In this document: positions 35,166-46,137 of the stretch, in pieces
Layout of the letters: each line of letters starts with the position of its first letter
How positions within the stretch are numbered: position 1 is the first letter of the stretch
Assembly: GCF_024166365.1 (NCBI RefSeq)
Contig: NC_064820.1
Location: 147,394,001 to 147,458,000 of the forward strand
Source of the DNA: Elephas maximus indicus
Taxonomy: Eukaryota > Chordata > Mammalia > Proboscidea > Elephantidae
Reading direction: 5' to 3'
Length of the DNA: 64,000 bases
The notes under the pieces: model-generated
The model's database searches: none
Told to the model about the DNA's origin: nothing
Seen by the model: the letters and a program-made list of their open reading frames with translations, nothing else
Made by a program: the position numbers and the translations under genes

Positions 35166-35266
35166 ATGTCTCTATTCTATTATCACCCAAGCCACGCGAG
35201 ACGTGTTTCTACTACTCTGTTTGATTCTACATCAAGCATGTTCTGTGTGCGACTCAGGAGTTTTAG
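35166..35266 (+). CDS. CATSPER3: CATSPER3, first coding exon
   Basis: The exon starts at ATG 35166, which is preceded in frame by TAG at 35160-35162 (TAG AAA ATG), so no upstream extension is possible. It encodes 33 codons plus two bases and ends at AG/GTAAAT. The peptide (MSLFYYHPSHARRVS..., then FDSTSSMFC..., then RSF) is diverged but aligns with the CATSPER3 cytoplasmic N-terminus as I know it from human: the H-x-x-H-x-R pattern, an Asp-x-Thr-Ser stretch, Phe-Cys and a basic end. The split codon (AG/G) joins in frame to the next exon at 37052, giving Arg-Arg-Lys-Asp. CATSPER3 is a pore-forming subunit of the pH-gated sperm flagellar calcium channel needed for hyperactivated motility. Expression is expected to be testis-specific. 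Confidence 0.82.
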
Positions 35267-35859
35267 GTAAATGTACTGCATCTCCACTGCTTGCTAAGAA
35301 ATGTGCAAACGGCAGTGTGGGGCAGGATGTCATTGCTCTTAGGCTCTTCCTGCAGGCACTCTTCTGCTTCCCAAATTGAGGTGCATGTCCTTGAAGATCT
35401 GGTTTCTCTGACTGGTGACCTTGGTGGGGGTTGAGCCAAACATTTTGTTTCTTAGGCTTGGTATCATGACTGACTTGGGTAAGTCAAACATTCAGTCACT
35501 CTGTTATTTGACTTGTAGACTGAATGACTAGTTTAATTCAATTTTGAACATTCTGCTAATGACTGTTAGATAAGTTAAAGACTTTTTTTTGTTGTTAGTA
35601 GGCCCGAATCTTGACTCGAATAACAATGAAAATGACATATCTTGTTTTTATATTTTATAAATACAAATATATATAAAATATATATTCTATATTTTTTACT
35701 GTTACGAGTGTGTATAGCACATACACTCTGAGAAAAATTGGGGAAGGCACAAGGTAAGTATAATAAACAGGAAAAAGACTCACCTATAACCAACTTCACC
35801 ACCCAGATGCAGACACCAGGCGATGTTTTGGAATATTTCCTGCTGAGTTTTTTTTTCTT

Positions 35860-36640
35860 TCCATTTTTGCACAGTTGAGAACAGTTTGAGTAGAGGATTT
35901 TTGTGTCTTGTTTTACAGTTTTTGTGTTTTGCTTACCAGTAAATTAAGCATTTTTCTAAATCATGAAAAATGCATAGACATATTTTAGTATCCATATAAT
36001 ATTCCATGATATGGATATGCCATAATTTACTTAATCAGTCCTTTTCATTAGACTTTTAAATTGTTTTCAAACTTTCTCCATGATGAACATCTTGGGCTAA
36101 AGTCAGTGTCTGCATTTCAGATTGTATTCTCTGAGGTAGATTCCTAGAAGAAAAATTACTGCTCAGAGGGTCTGAACAGTTTTGGGCCTTTTCAGAAAGT
36201 TTGGGTCTTTTACATTCCCCCGGCAGTTTATGGAAAACCCTGGTGGTATAGTGGTTAAGAGCTACAGCTGCTGAACAAAAGATCCACCAGGCTCTCCTTG
36301 GAAACTCTATGGGGCAGTTCTACTCTGTCCTATAGGGTCGCTATGAGTTGGAATTGACTCGATGGCAGTGGGTTTGGTTTGGCAGTATATGAAAATACTC
36401 CATAACACCATACCCTTGCCAGCATTATCTATTATATTGTGTAAGTCACTGTTAAATTTTTAAGCAAAAAAATTGGTTTTATTTAACTTGTAGCTCCTTG
36501 ATTAGAAGTGCTACCGTACGTTTTTTGTTCAATTTATTGGCTATTTGTATTTCTTTCATGAAAGAGCTGTTTGTGTGTTTACCCATTTTCCCTTAGGGTA
36601 TTCAGTTTTCCATCATTGATTTGTAGGAGCTTATGTGGGT
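35860..36640 (-). mobile_element. ancient L1 ORF2-end/3' UTR, split by SINE
   Basis: Reverse L1 words: TTTCTAAATCATGAAAAATGC, TATAATATTCCATGATATGG, TTACTTAATCAGTCC, GAACATCTTGGGCTAAAG. They continue past the SINE as CTCCATAACACCATACCCTTGCC. The SINE occupies 36233-36380. Confidence 0.75.
36233..36380 (+). mobile_element. AfroSINE, with target-site duplication
   Basis: Plus-strand copy flanked by GGCAGTTTATG (36222-36232) and GGCAGTATATG (36381-36391), 11 bp with one mismatch. It lacks ~12 bp around box B compared with the copy at 34222. Confidence 0.9.
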
Positions 36641-36684
36641 GATTATTTGATTATTATCAGTATTTATCAGACTGACAATACTTA

Positions 36685-36775
36685 GTTTTTCTCACATTGT
36701 ATCCCCAGAGCCTACTCTGTTGCCTGACACATAGTCGTCACTCAAGAAAAATTTGTTGAGTGAGTAAATGAAGAT
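36685..36775 (+). mobile_element. L2 3' end
   Basis: CCCAGAGCCTACTCTGTTGCC, TGACACATAGTCGTCACTC and AAATTTGTTGAGTGAGTAAATG form the standard L2 terminus. Confidence 0.8.
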
Positions 36776-37051
36776 GATTTTTTTTTTTCCCTTGGGAAGA
36801 AGGAGTAACTGTTCTTTCCGAGAGGTTCAGGGAGAGGGAACTGAGTAACTGAGTGAGGACAGACCATCGATGGTCATCATGTTTCAGTGGTTGTTCAGTC
36901 AGCATTTCCTTGCTATTTTAAAGTACATGTAAATTTGTATTCACAGAAGGGGGAAAGCAAACCTCATTCCCTTCAGAAAGATATTTATTTTGTGTACTTC
37001 TGGCTCTGTTGTAAGGTAACCGTATCTACCTCTTATTCAAATTTTTGACAG

Positions 37052-37205
37052 GAGGAAAGATACTGAGCTTCGGGCTTTTGTGCAGAGAGTCATAGCGGGT
37101 CCTCTCTTTAAGATAATTATGATCAGCACCATCTCGATGAATGCCTTTTTTGTGGTCTTGTGGACCAACTATAAAATAAGATTCCGCTTGTTCAGACTTT
37201 TCGAG
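37052..37205 (+). CDS. CATSPER3: CATSPER3, second coding exon (start of S1)
   Basis: A 154-bp exon between TTGACAG and GAG/GTAAGC. The first base completes the split codon from 35265-35266. The remaining 51 codons read RKDTELRAFVQRVIAGPLFK, IIMISTISMNAFFVVLWTNY, KIRFRLFRLFE. The hydrophobic run starting at the Leu-Phe-Lys-Ile is transmembrane segment S1 of the six-helix ion-channel domain. It matches CATSPER3 (RAFV.RVI, FKIIMIST, NAFF, LFRL.E) and not other CATSPER paralogues. Exon phase out is 0. Later exons (rest of S1-S6, pore) are not in the window, so the following intron exceeds 26.8 kb. Confidence 0.95.
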
Positions 37206-37559
37206 GTAAGCAGACAAAATGGATCCATTTTCTTCTGTTTCACCTGTTTTAATTTTGAAAATGTTTAAGGCATTTTGTCTCAAGAAAATTTTCTGTAGAA
37301 AAATTCTAAGAACCTTAAAAATATACTCTCAAATATGGGAATATGGCAGCAGCAGCAACAGTGACACGGTTTTTTAACCTTTTTGAATCTTCTTTTAAAA
37401 ATAGAGCAACTAGATAGCAAAACCAAAACCTCTCTGTGGCATTTACAACAAAACTAGATAACAAGGTGTCCTCACTAAGAGCCAGAAGAACTGCATGGTG
37501 TCAGCTTCTGTGCAGGAAGAAACAGGGAAGCCAATAAGAATTCACTGAAAGTATGGTGG

Positions 37560-40300
37560 GCTGACTTTCAGGACGGGTACTGCGTAACCCAGTGCCAGGG
37601 GAGTGCTTCCTGGTAATTCATGAAGGGGCTACAGGAGTATAGACCACATGAACTTTCAAAAATGGTCAGCCAGCATTCTGTTCAAGGACAGGGCCCCATA
37701 CCTAGGAAAAATACTGGATGTGGAATAAAAATGGAGGAGATTAGAGACAGAGGAAGGAAGAGGGGATCCAGATAAAAACGGAAGAGGGGAACAGAGCCAG
37801 GAAATCCCTAAAAGTATGCTCCCGCATTTTTAGGCACTCAACAGAAGTGAGAACTCTGACATTAGAACCACATCTTCTATAAAGCTAAGAATAACTAATT
37901 TCACACAGAAAGGACAACAGAAAAGGATTGAGGTAAAATCCCATACAAAATTATTACAAGAAAATAGAGCATAAGGTAGAGAATAATGTTTCTATAGATA
38001 ATGAAAGCCCACCAAAAGACATGCTCACAAAAAGATCAAACCTATAGTGTACTATTTCAAAACAAGGTAGATATTTAAGAAAATAATACAAAGCAACTTT
38101 GAAAAGGAGGGTGAAACTGGTTGCACAATTTGAAGCATGTAATCAGTGTCACTGAATTGTACATGTAGAAATTATTGGGTGTATGTTCTGTGTATATTCT
38201 CAACAACAATAAAAACAAATCATAAAAAAGAAAGAATAATACAAGATACAAAAGAACATAAATGAGTGACAAAACTCAGGAAAGACTTAGAAATAAAAGA
38301 AAAATCATTTCAAAATGAAGACTAAACTGGACAAAGAGCAACTAAACACAACAGATCATAACTTAAGATTAATACTGGGTGAAATAGAGGAAAATTTAAA
38401 AGGTCACTAAGAAATGAGATTAAAAGGATTCAAGAGACAATGATGAACATGAAGATGGGAAATAAAAATCCAACATAAGGATACCAGGAGTCTCTGATTT
38501 TGGAACAAACAAACAAAAGAAACAAAAAAACAAAACAAGAACAAACACTAAAAGCTATAACTTAAGAGAAGTTACCTGAAATAAAATAATTTGAAGTTGT
38601 ATGTTGGAAGACCACAGATTGTGCACCTAAGGATATGGACTCAAAACAACCAATGCCAAAACGTATTCTAGTAAAATTATTAGATTTTAAAGAAAAGCAG
38701 TGGAGGAAACTAAGTATCTAGGCAAAGTGGCTCATAAAGAAAAGAAAATTGGATTATCACCAGACTTTGCTACAGTAATGCTTTATGCTAGAGGAAAATG
38801 GAGTATAATGTATTTAAGATACTTCAGAAAAGAAAATGTGAACTAAGGATGTTAGATCTTGCAAAACTGACTTTTAAGTGTAAAGGGCACAAACTTACTA
38901 ACATTCAGAAACTTGGGGAATATTCCTCCACGAGCCCTTCCTGAGGAATCTACTAAAGAATGTATTTCAGCCAACCAAAATGAGTAGAGAAACATCAACA
39001 TTAGGACTGGTGATGAGCACTGAAAATATAGTTATTTGTAGAATTAAGACTAATTGTGGGCTAACAGGGAAAGAATATAATATATAACGAATATATCCTC
39101 TGAAGATGAAGATGTAATATGACTATTTAAACAATGGAGGAGAATGGAGAGCCAAAGAAAAAATATTTTTAAAAACATTTCCAGCAATCAAATTAGTGGT
39201 GATACTCTTAATAGTGTTATTCTGAGATTGTTGACATGTGCAATGCAGAGTAAAACAAATGAGTAATTATGGAAGAGTTTAATTCTGTCATCCCCTGTGT
39301 CTTGAGAACTAGGATACTCATGGAAGAAAAGAGATACAGATATAATATGGAAGAGTTTAAGTAAAAACCGTGTAGTTCTGCAATGAATGAGGAGTATGAA
39401 CTCTTGAGGTATTTTATCTTTATCCATTGAAAGACCTAGAACATTGATCAACTAAGTAGCAATTACTCAGTCTTAGTGCCCAGAATGTGGTGTTGAAATA
39501 TTATTTCTCACTAAAAGAAACCAGGGCTTCTTAGAGAAATGGCTGACTCCAGGTCTAGGGCAGGAAATATACAAGATGAGTCAGTAATATCTTGTCATAC
39601 ACACAGCAAGGAAGCTAACAAAGACTACTGGGGTCATGTCAAAAGGACATAGGAGACAACTTGAAGAGGCTTCTACTGGCCAAAGATGGGGCAATTTTAG
39701 CGTCAGTAAGGATAAAAATGACAACGAATTGAAACTCATCAAATATCCATGAGTTTATAATGATACAAAATGTGCACACACACACACAACCACCACCTAA
39801 CTGGTCACTTTTGGAGGGTGATAGGGAACCTTTCTTATATGAACTTATGTGAATTTTCTTAAATGACCTACATTACTGAGTAACCTCATAGTAAATGAGG
39901 GGAAACAGCTCTTTCTAGAAGTATCCCAGTTAATAAGTGAGAAATAAATGGTAGACTTTCACCATTTTTTTCGACTCCCAATCAATTAATGTATCTAGGC
40001 ATTGAGCATCATGGCTGTTAACATCATAAAAATAGAAACAACCAGACATTATGTGCCACCTATGAAAGAATAGCACATGTAATCTTACCAAAAAGATCAA
40101 ATCTGAATCTGATCAAGTCTTTGGATCCAGCTGCCTATTTGCAGGAAATACAAATGACAGAGGAACATGCTGAGCTGTGCCATGGGTGTGTAGTCAACAA
40201 AATTCAGACTTGGAAATTCTACAAGTCAAAGCACCTGGGTTCTTCTACAGAACAATTGTAAGAAAAATAATTTTAAAAAAGGTAATGGGAGAGTTAAAGG
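37560..40300 (+). mobile_element. HAL1-like half-LINE (ORF1-type relic with 3' UTR)
   Basis: Plus-strand relic of L1 ORF1 (CCAAAACGTATTCTAGTAAAATTATTAGATTTTAAAG-type C-terminal region near 38656; CTTGCAAAACTGACTTTTAAGTG near 38858). It is followed directly by a long 3' region (CAGGTCTAGGGCAGGAAATA, ATGGGGCAATTTTAGCGTCAG, GATCCAGCTGCCTATTTGCAGG) with no ORF2. Absence of ORF2 fits HAL1. All frames are broken. A 140-bp L1 tail interrupts it at 38092. Confidence 0.65.
38092..38231 (+). mobile_element. very short L1 3'-end insertion
   Basis: It carries the same terminus as the L1 at 31012 (TGAATTGTACATGTAGAAATTATTG, TGTGTATATTCTCAACAAC, then an A-rich tail). Flanks AAATAATACAA (about 38081) and AGAATAATACAAG (about 38233) look like a diverged target duplication. 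Severely 5'-truncated. Confidence 0.75.
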
Positions 40301-40311
40301 ACATGTTGTTG

Positions 40312-41591
40312 TTGTTAGGTGCCATTGAGTCAGTTCCAACTCATAGCGACCCTATGCACAACAGGATGAAACACTGCCCGGTCCTGCGCCATCCTTACAA
40401 TCGTTATGCTTGAGCTCATTGTTGCGGCCACTGTGTCAATCCACCTTGTTGAGGGTCTTCCTCTTTTTCACTGACCCTGTACTCTGCCAAGCATGATGTC
40501 CCTAAGTCCCTTCTCCAGGGACTGATCCTCCTGACAGCATGTCCAAAGTATGTAAGACGCAGTCTCGCCATCCTTGCCTCTAAGGAGCATTCTGGCCGCA
40601 CTTCTTCCAAGACAGATTTGTTTGTTCTTTTGGCAGTCCAAGGTATATTCAATATTCTTCACCAACACCATAATTCAAAGGCATCAACTCTTCTTCGGTC
40701 TTCCTTATTCATTGTCCAGCTTTCACGTGCATATGAGGTGATTGAAAATACCATGGCTCGGGTCAGGCGCACCTTAGCCTTCAGGGTGACATCTTTGCTC
40801 TTCAACACTTTGAAGAGGTCCTTTGCAGCAGATTTACCCAGTGCAGTGCGTCTTTTGATTTCTTGACTGCTGCTTCCATGGCTGTTGATTGTGGATCCAA
40901 GTAAAATGAAATCCTTGACAACTTCAATCTTTTCTCCGTTTATCATGATGTTGCTCATTGGTCTAGTTGTGAGGATTTTTGTTTTCTTTATGTTGAGGTG
41001 TAATCCATACTGAAGGCCGTGGTCATTGATCTTCATGAGTAAGTGCTTCAAGTCCTCTTCACTTTCAGCAAGCAAGGTTGTGTCATCTGCATAACGCAGG
41101 TTGTTAATGAGTCTTCCTCCAATCCTGATGTCCCGTTCTTCTTCATATAGTCCAGCTTCTCGTATTATTTGCTCAGCATACAGATTGAATAGGTATGGTG
41201 AAAGAATACAACCCTGACACACAGCTTTCCTGATTTTAAACCAATCAGTATCCCCTTGTTCTGTCTGAGCAACTGCCTCTTGATCTGTGTAAAGTTTCCT
41301 CACGAGCACAATTAAGTGTTCTGGAATTCCCATTCTTCGCAGTGTTATCCATAGCTTGTTATGATCCACACAGTCGAATGCCTTTGCACAATCAATAAAA
41401 CACAGGTAAACATCCTTCTGGTATTCTCTGCTTTCAGCCAGGATCCACCTGACATCGGCAACGATATCCCTGCTTCCACGTCCTCTTCTGAAACCGGCCT
41501 GAATTTCTGGCAGTTCCCTGTCGATATACTGCTGCAGCCGTTTTTGAATGATCTTCAGCAAAATTTTGCTTGTGTGTGATATTAATGACAT
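40312..41591 (-). mobile_element. RTE (BovB-clade) LINE, 5'-truncated
   Basis: The minus-strand element's 3' end is at 40312 (GTTGTTGTTAGGTGCC in plus). Its 5' truncation is next to a TA-rich tract at 41591. It holds the RT domain and C-terminal region but no endonuclease. It is the left arm of a large inverted repeat with the copy at 41612-42989. Confidence 0.92.
40416..41591 (-). pseudogene. RTE reverse transcriptase, partial and frameshifted
   Basis: The minus frame at 40659-41591 gives 310 residues beginning MSLISHTSKILLKIIQKRL. It contains RT motifs: FIDCAKAFDCVDH (motif with the first catalytic Asp), GCILSPYLFNLYAE, and the catalytic box LRYADDTTLLAE. A stop follows ELWCW, and the C-terminal region continues in another frame at 40416-40652 (LTYFGHAVRR...). 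So the catalytic core is preserved, but the protein lacks the N-terminal APE-type endonuclease and has a frameshift near 40655. It cannot be a functional autonomous element. Confidence 0.9.
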
Positions 41592-41611
41592 ATATATATA
41601 TATTTATATAT

Positions 41612-42989
41612 CCGTGTCTGTCAGTTTGTCGTACTGTGGGGGCTGACAGGAAGAGATCCATATTTATGCCTATTCCCTAGAAAGGTGATCCATCCGAATG
41701 TGGAAATTATCGAACAATACCATTAATATCACACACAAGTAAAATTTTGCTGAAAATCATTCAAAAGCAGTTGCAGTAGTACACCAACAGGGAACTGCCA
41801 GAAATTACAAGCTAGATTCAGAGGAGGATGTGGAACAAGGGATATCGTTGCTGATGTCAAATGGATTCTGGCTGAAAGCAGAGAATACTAGAAGGATGTT
41901 TACCTGTGTTTCATTGACAACGCGAAGGCGTTCGACTGTGTGGATCATAGCAAATTATGGACAACATTGCGAAGAATGGGAATTCCAGAACTCTTAATTG
42001 TGCTTATGAGGAACCTGTACATAGATGAAGAGGCAGTCATTTGGACAGAACAAAGGCATACTGTGTGGTTTAAAGTCAGGAAAGGTGTGCGTCAGGATTG
42101 TATCCTTTCACCATACTTACTCAATCCGTATGCTGAGCAAATAACCTGAGAAGCTGGACTATATGAAGAAGAACACAGCATCAGGATTGAAGGAAGACTC
42201 ATTAATAACCTGCATTGTTCAAATGACACAACCTCGCTTGCTGAAAGTGAAAAGGACTTGAAGCACTTACTGATGAAAATCAAGGATTACAGCTTTTAGT
42301 ATGGATTACACATTAGCATAAGGAAAAAAATGCTCACAACTGGACCGGTAAGCAACATCATGATAAATGGAGAAAAGATTGAAGTTGTCAGAGATTTCAT
42401 TTACTTGGATCCACAATCAATGCCCATGGAAGCAGTAGCGAAGAAATCAAATGACATATTGTATTGGGTAAATCTGCAAAAGACCTCTTTAAAGTGTTAA
42501 AAGGCAAAAACGTCACCTTGAAGACTAAGACATGCTTGACCCATGCTGTTGTGTTTTCAGTCACGTCATGTGCATGTGAAAGCTGGACAATGAATAAGAA
42601 AGACCAAAGAAGAATTGATGCCTTTGAATTATGGTGTTGGCAAAGAATATTGAATATACCATGGACTGCCAAAAGAATGAACAAATCTGTCTTGGAAGAA
42701 GTACAGCCAGAATGCCCTTTAGAGGTAAGTATGGCGAGACTGCGTCTCACATACTTTGGACATGTTATCAGCAGGGACCAGACCCTGAAGAAGGACATCA
42801 TGCTTGGTAAAGTAGAGGGTCAGTGAAAAATAGGAAGACCCTCAACAAGGTGGACTGACACAGTGGCTGCAACAGTGAGCTCAAGCATAATGATTGTGAG
42901 AATGATGCAGGGGATCTGGCAGTGTTTTGTTCTGTTGTGCATAGGGTTGCTATGAGTTGGAAATGACTTGATGGCACCTAACAACAACA
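41612..42989 (+). mobile_element. RTE LINE with its 5' terminus and a large internal deletion
   Basis: It begins with the RTE 5' terminus-like CGTGTCTGTCAGTTTGTCG at 41612. Near 41644 it jumps directly to RT-region sequence (GGAAGAGATCCATATTTATGCC). RT follows with multiple stops, including a degraded catalytic box: the YADD codons at about 42210 read CSNDTT. It ends in the AACAACAACA tail at 42989. Endonuclease and linker coding sequence, about 2 kb in a full element, are gone. Right arm of the inverted repeat. Confidence 0.85.
41940..42826 (+). pseudogene. RTE reverse transcriptase relic
   Basis: Open pieces at 41940-42149 (HSKLWTTLRRMGIPELLIVL, then VRQDCILSPYLLNPYAEQIT) and 42464-42826 (KDLFKVLKGKNVTLKTKTCL ... 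LTYFGHVISRDQ) show the same domain order as the minus copy. They are separated by stops and lack an intact YADD. Confidence 0.85.
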
Positions 42990-43366
42990 TGATATTAATG
43001 AGGTGAGAGTAGCGGCAGTTATGTTAATGAGACAGGGTTCAATCTACAAGATTGTTTTGTCTTAAATCAATCTCTTAAGATAGAAAGAAGTGAGCAGAGA
43101 CATGGGGTCCTCAGTAACACTAATCAAGAAGAGCTAGTAGCATTCATCCTTTGGACCCTGGGTCCCTGCACTGAGAAGCTCCTAGACCAGGGAAAGATTG
43201 ATGACAAAGATCTTCCTTCAGAGCCGACAGAAAGAGAAAGCCTTCCCCTGGAGCTGGTGTCCTGATTTTGGACTTCTAGCCTACTAGACTGAGAGAATAA
43301 ATGTCTGTTTGTTAAAGCTATCCACTTGTGGCATTTCTGTTGTAGTGACAATAGATGACTATGACA
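42990..43366 (+). mobile_element. afrotherian MaLR-like LTR, 5' part missing
   Basis: Corresponds to the last ~385 bp of the LTR at 47544/55236: AGTTATGTTAATGAGACAGG, CTGCACTGAGAAGCTCCTAG, AAAGATTGATGACAAAG, CCACTTGTGGCATTTCTG and the ATGACA end. The first ~130 bp are absent and RTE sequence abuts. No internal retroviral sequence. Confidence 0.8.
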
Positions 43367-44505
43367 GCATTGATTCTTCCTCAGTCTTCCTTATTCATTG
43401 TCCAGTTTTCACGTGCGTATGAGGTGATTGAAAACATCATTGCTTGGATCAGGTGCACCTTAGTCCTTAAAGTAACATCTTTGTTTTTTTTTTTAACACT
43501 TTCAAGAGATCTTTTGCAGCAGATTTTCCCAGTGCTATGTGTCGTCTGATTTCTTGACTGCTGCTTCCATGGGCGTTGATTGTGGATCCAAGTAAATGAA
43601 ATCCTTGACAGTGTCAGTCCTTTCTCTGTTTATCATGATGTTGCTTATTGGTCCAATTGTGAGGATTTTTTTCTTTATGTTGAGGTATAATCCATAGTGA
43701 AGACAATGGTCTTTGATCTTTGTCAGTTAAGTGCTTCAATTCCTTTTCACTTTCAGCAAGCAAGGTTGTGTCATTTGCATATCGCAGGTTGTTAACGAGT
43801 CTTCCTCCAATCCTGATGCCACATTCTTCATATGTCTGGTTTCTCGGATTATTTTCTCAGAATACAGTTTGAGTAAGTATTCCAATTGCCAGTAATTATC
43901 AATGTATCTTGATTGCATGTTTGATCAATTTCAGACTGCAGAATTGGTAAAAATCTTCAATTTCCTCATCTTTGGCTTCAGTGGTTGGTGTGTAAATTTC
44001 AATTATAGTCATATTAACTAGTCTTCTTTGTAAGCATGTGGATATCATCCTGTCACTTATAGCATTGTACTTCAGGATAGATCTTGAAATGTTCTTTTTG
44101 ACAAGGAATGCGATGCCATTCTTCTTCAATTTGTCATTCCCAGCATAGTAGACCATATGATTTTCTGATTCAAAGTAGCCAACACCAGTTCATTTCAGCC
44201 CACCAATGCGTAGGATATTGATGTTTATGCATTCCATTTAATTTTTGATATGACTTCCAAGTTGCCTAGATTCATATTTCATACATTCCATGTTCCGATT
44301 ATTAATGGATGTTTTCAGTTGTTTCTTCTCATTTTGAGTTGTGCCACAGCAGCAAATGAATGTCCTGAAAGCTTGACTTCATTGTGTCATTAAGGTCTAC
44401 TCTACTTTGAGGAGGCAGCTCTTCCTCAGTCATATTTTGAGAGTGCCTTCCAACCTTAGGGGCTCATCTTCCAGCGCTATATTAGACTATGTTCTGCTGT
44501 TATTT
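43367..44505 (-). mobile_element. RTE LINE with internal deletion, 3' end missing
   Basis: RT-region sequence in reverse (43367-43880) is joined near 43885 to endonuclease-region sequence and then 5' UTR (to about 44505, GCGCTATATTAGACTATGTTC). The minus frame 43899-44156 reads MVYYAGNDKLKKNGIAFLVK and later IEIYTPTTEAKDEEIEDFYQ, the early part of the APE-type endonuclease. Both the EN-RT linker and the 3' end are missing. Confidence 0.8.
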
Positions 44506-45216
44506 ATAAGGCATAACATAGTTCGTAAGAAAAGGATGTACATCCTACTTTGATGAGTAGCATCTGGGGTCTTAAAAGCTTGTGAGCAGCCATCTGAATA
44601 CATATATTGGTCCCATCATATTTGAAGCAAAGGAGAATGAAGAAAACCAAAGACACAAGGAAAACATCAATACAAAGGACTAATAGACCACATGAACCAT
44701 AGCCTCCTCCAGCCTGAGCCCAGAAGAACTAGATGGTGCTGGGTTACCACCACTCACTGCTCTGACAAGGACCACAATACAGGGTCCTGGACAGAGTGGG
44801 AGAAAAATGTAGAACAAAATTCAAATTCACAAAAAAAGACCAAATTTACTGGTCTGGTAGAGACTAGAGGAACCCCTGAGACTATGCCCCCTGGACACCC
44901 TGCTAACTCAAAACTGAAGCCACTTCCGAAGTCCACATTTCAGCCAAAGATTAGACAGACGTATAAAATTAATAATGACACACATGGGGAACATGATTCT
45001 TAGTTCAATCAAGTATATGAGACTAATTGGGCAACACCTGCCTAAAAGCAGAGAGGAAAAGACAGGAAGGTACAGAAAACCTGGACAAATGGACACAGGG
45101 AACCTGGGGTGTAAAAGGAAAGGGAGAGAGTAATAACACATTGTGGGTGTTGCAACCAGTGTCACAAAACAATTTGTATATACATTTTTGAATGAGTAAC
45201 TAAAAAAAAAAAAAAA
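44506..45216 (+). mobile_element. L1 3' UTR, plus orientation
   Basis: TAGCATCTGGGGTCTTAAAAGC, GAAGAACTAGATGGTGC, AAAGACCAAATTTACTGGTC and the terminus ATACATTTTTGAATGAGTAAC followed by A15 (45202-45216). It is a different L1 subfamily from the minus-strand copies, with a distinct terminus. Confidence 0.82.
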
Positions 45217-46137
45217 GTCCAACCAACCTAGAGACAACTTAAATGTTCATCAATAGGGGTTGGAAAAGTAAATGTTGACAAAACCATGCCTGGTCCTACA
45301 CCATCCTCACAGTTGTTGCTATGCTCGAGCTCATTGTTGCAGCCATTGCGTCAATCCATCTTGTTGAGGGTCGTCTTCTTTTTCACTGACCCTCTACTTT
45401 ACCAAGGATGATGTCCTTCTCCAGGGACTGATTCCACCTGATAACATGTCCAGAGTATGTGACACCAAGCCTTGCTATCCTTGCTTCTAAGGAGCGTTCT
45501 GGTTGTACTTCTTCCAACTCAGATTTGTTCGTTCTTTTGACAGTCCGTGGTGTATATTCAGTATTCATCGCCAACACCACTATTCAAATGCGTCAATTCT
45601 TCTTCGGTCTTCCTTACTCATTGTCCAGCTTTCGCATGCATATGATGTGATTAGAATACCATGGCTTCGGTCAGGCATACCTTAGTATTCAAGGTGACAT
45701 CTTTGCTTTACAGCACTTTAAAGAGGTCCTTTGCAGCAGATTTTCCCAATGCAATGCATCTTTTGATCTCTTGATTGCTGCTTCCATGGGTGTGGGAGGA
45801 AATGTTTAATTTGTTTTTATACTTTTGTGCTGCTTGAACTCTGTTTTAAAACCAAGTGCATCTACTACTTATAATTTTCAAAATACAGTTTTCAAAATTT
45901 GAAAAAAAAAGATGCAAGGAATTGATTACTGTAAAAATCAGAATAATGGTTAATTTGTGGGAAAGGAAGGGACTGTAATTGGGATGGGGTATATGGAGAA
46001 GCTTCTGAGGTAGCTGGCAATGTTCTACTTCTTGACGTAGATGGTTGTTACAGAGATGTTGGCCTTATAATAATTCATTAAGCTATATATTTGTGTGGTT
46101 CCATATCAGTTTTATTTTATAATCAAAAGGTTAAAAA
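45217..46137 (+). mobile_element. ancient L1 3' end, interrupted by RTE
   Basis: Left piece 45217-45282 (CTTAAATGTTCATCAATAGGGG). Right piece about 45790-46137 (GGGACTGTAATTGGGATGGGG, GCAATGTTCTACTTCTTGACG, TAATTCATTAAGCTATATATTTG). The RTE at 45283-45789 sits between. Confidence 0.7.
45283..45789 (-). mobile_element. RTE LINE 3' fragment
   Basis: Reverse RTE C-terminal coding region; frame 45383-45580 includes KSELEEVQPERSLEARIARL. It begins inside the 3' end (CATGCCTGGTCCTACACC) without the terminal ~45 bp and stops at GCTGCTTCCATGGGTGT. Confidence 0.85.

Larger units (their letters stand above)
35267..37051 (+). other. CATSPER3: CATSPER3 intron 1
   Basis: A 1785-bp intron with GTAAAT donor and TTTTTGACAG acceptor. 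It contains an old L1 interrupted by an AfroSINE and an L2 end, listed separately. The part at 35270-35850 is unique AT-rich sequence. Confidence 0.85.

Noticed and set aside
40659-41591. Domesticated reverse transcriptase gene
   Set aside because: Although 310 codons are open with YADD, a frameshift follows, the endonuclease is absent and no promoter or splice context is visible. A decaying RTE copy explains it.
41589-41611. TA tract as an origin or fragile site
   Set aside because: Only ~23 bp, and best explained as the junction tract beside the RTE 5' end.
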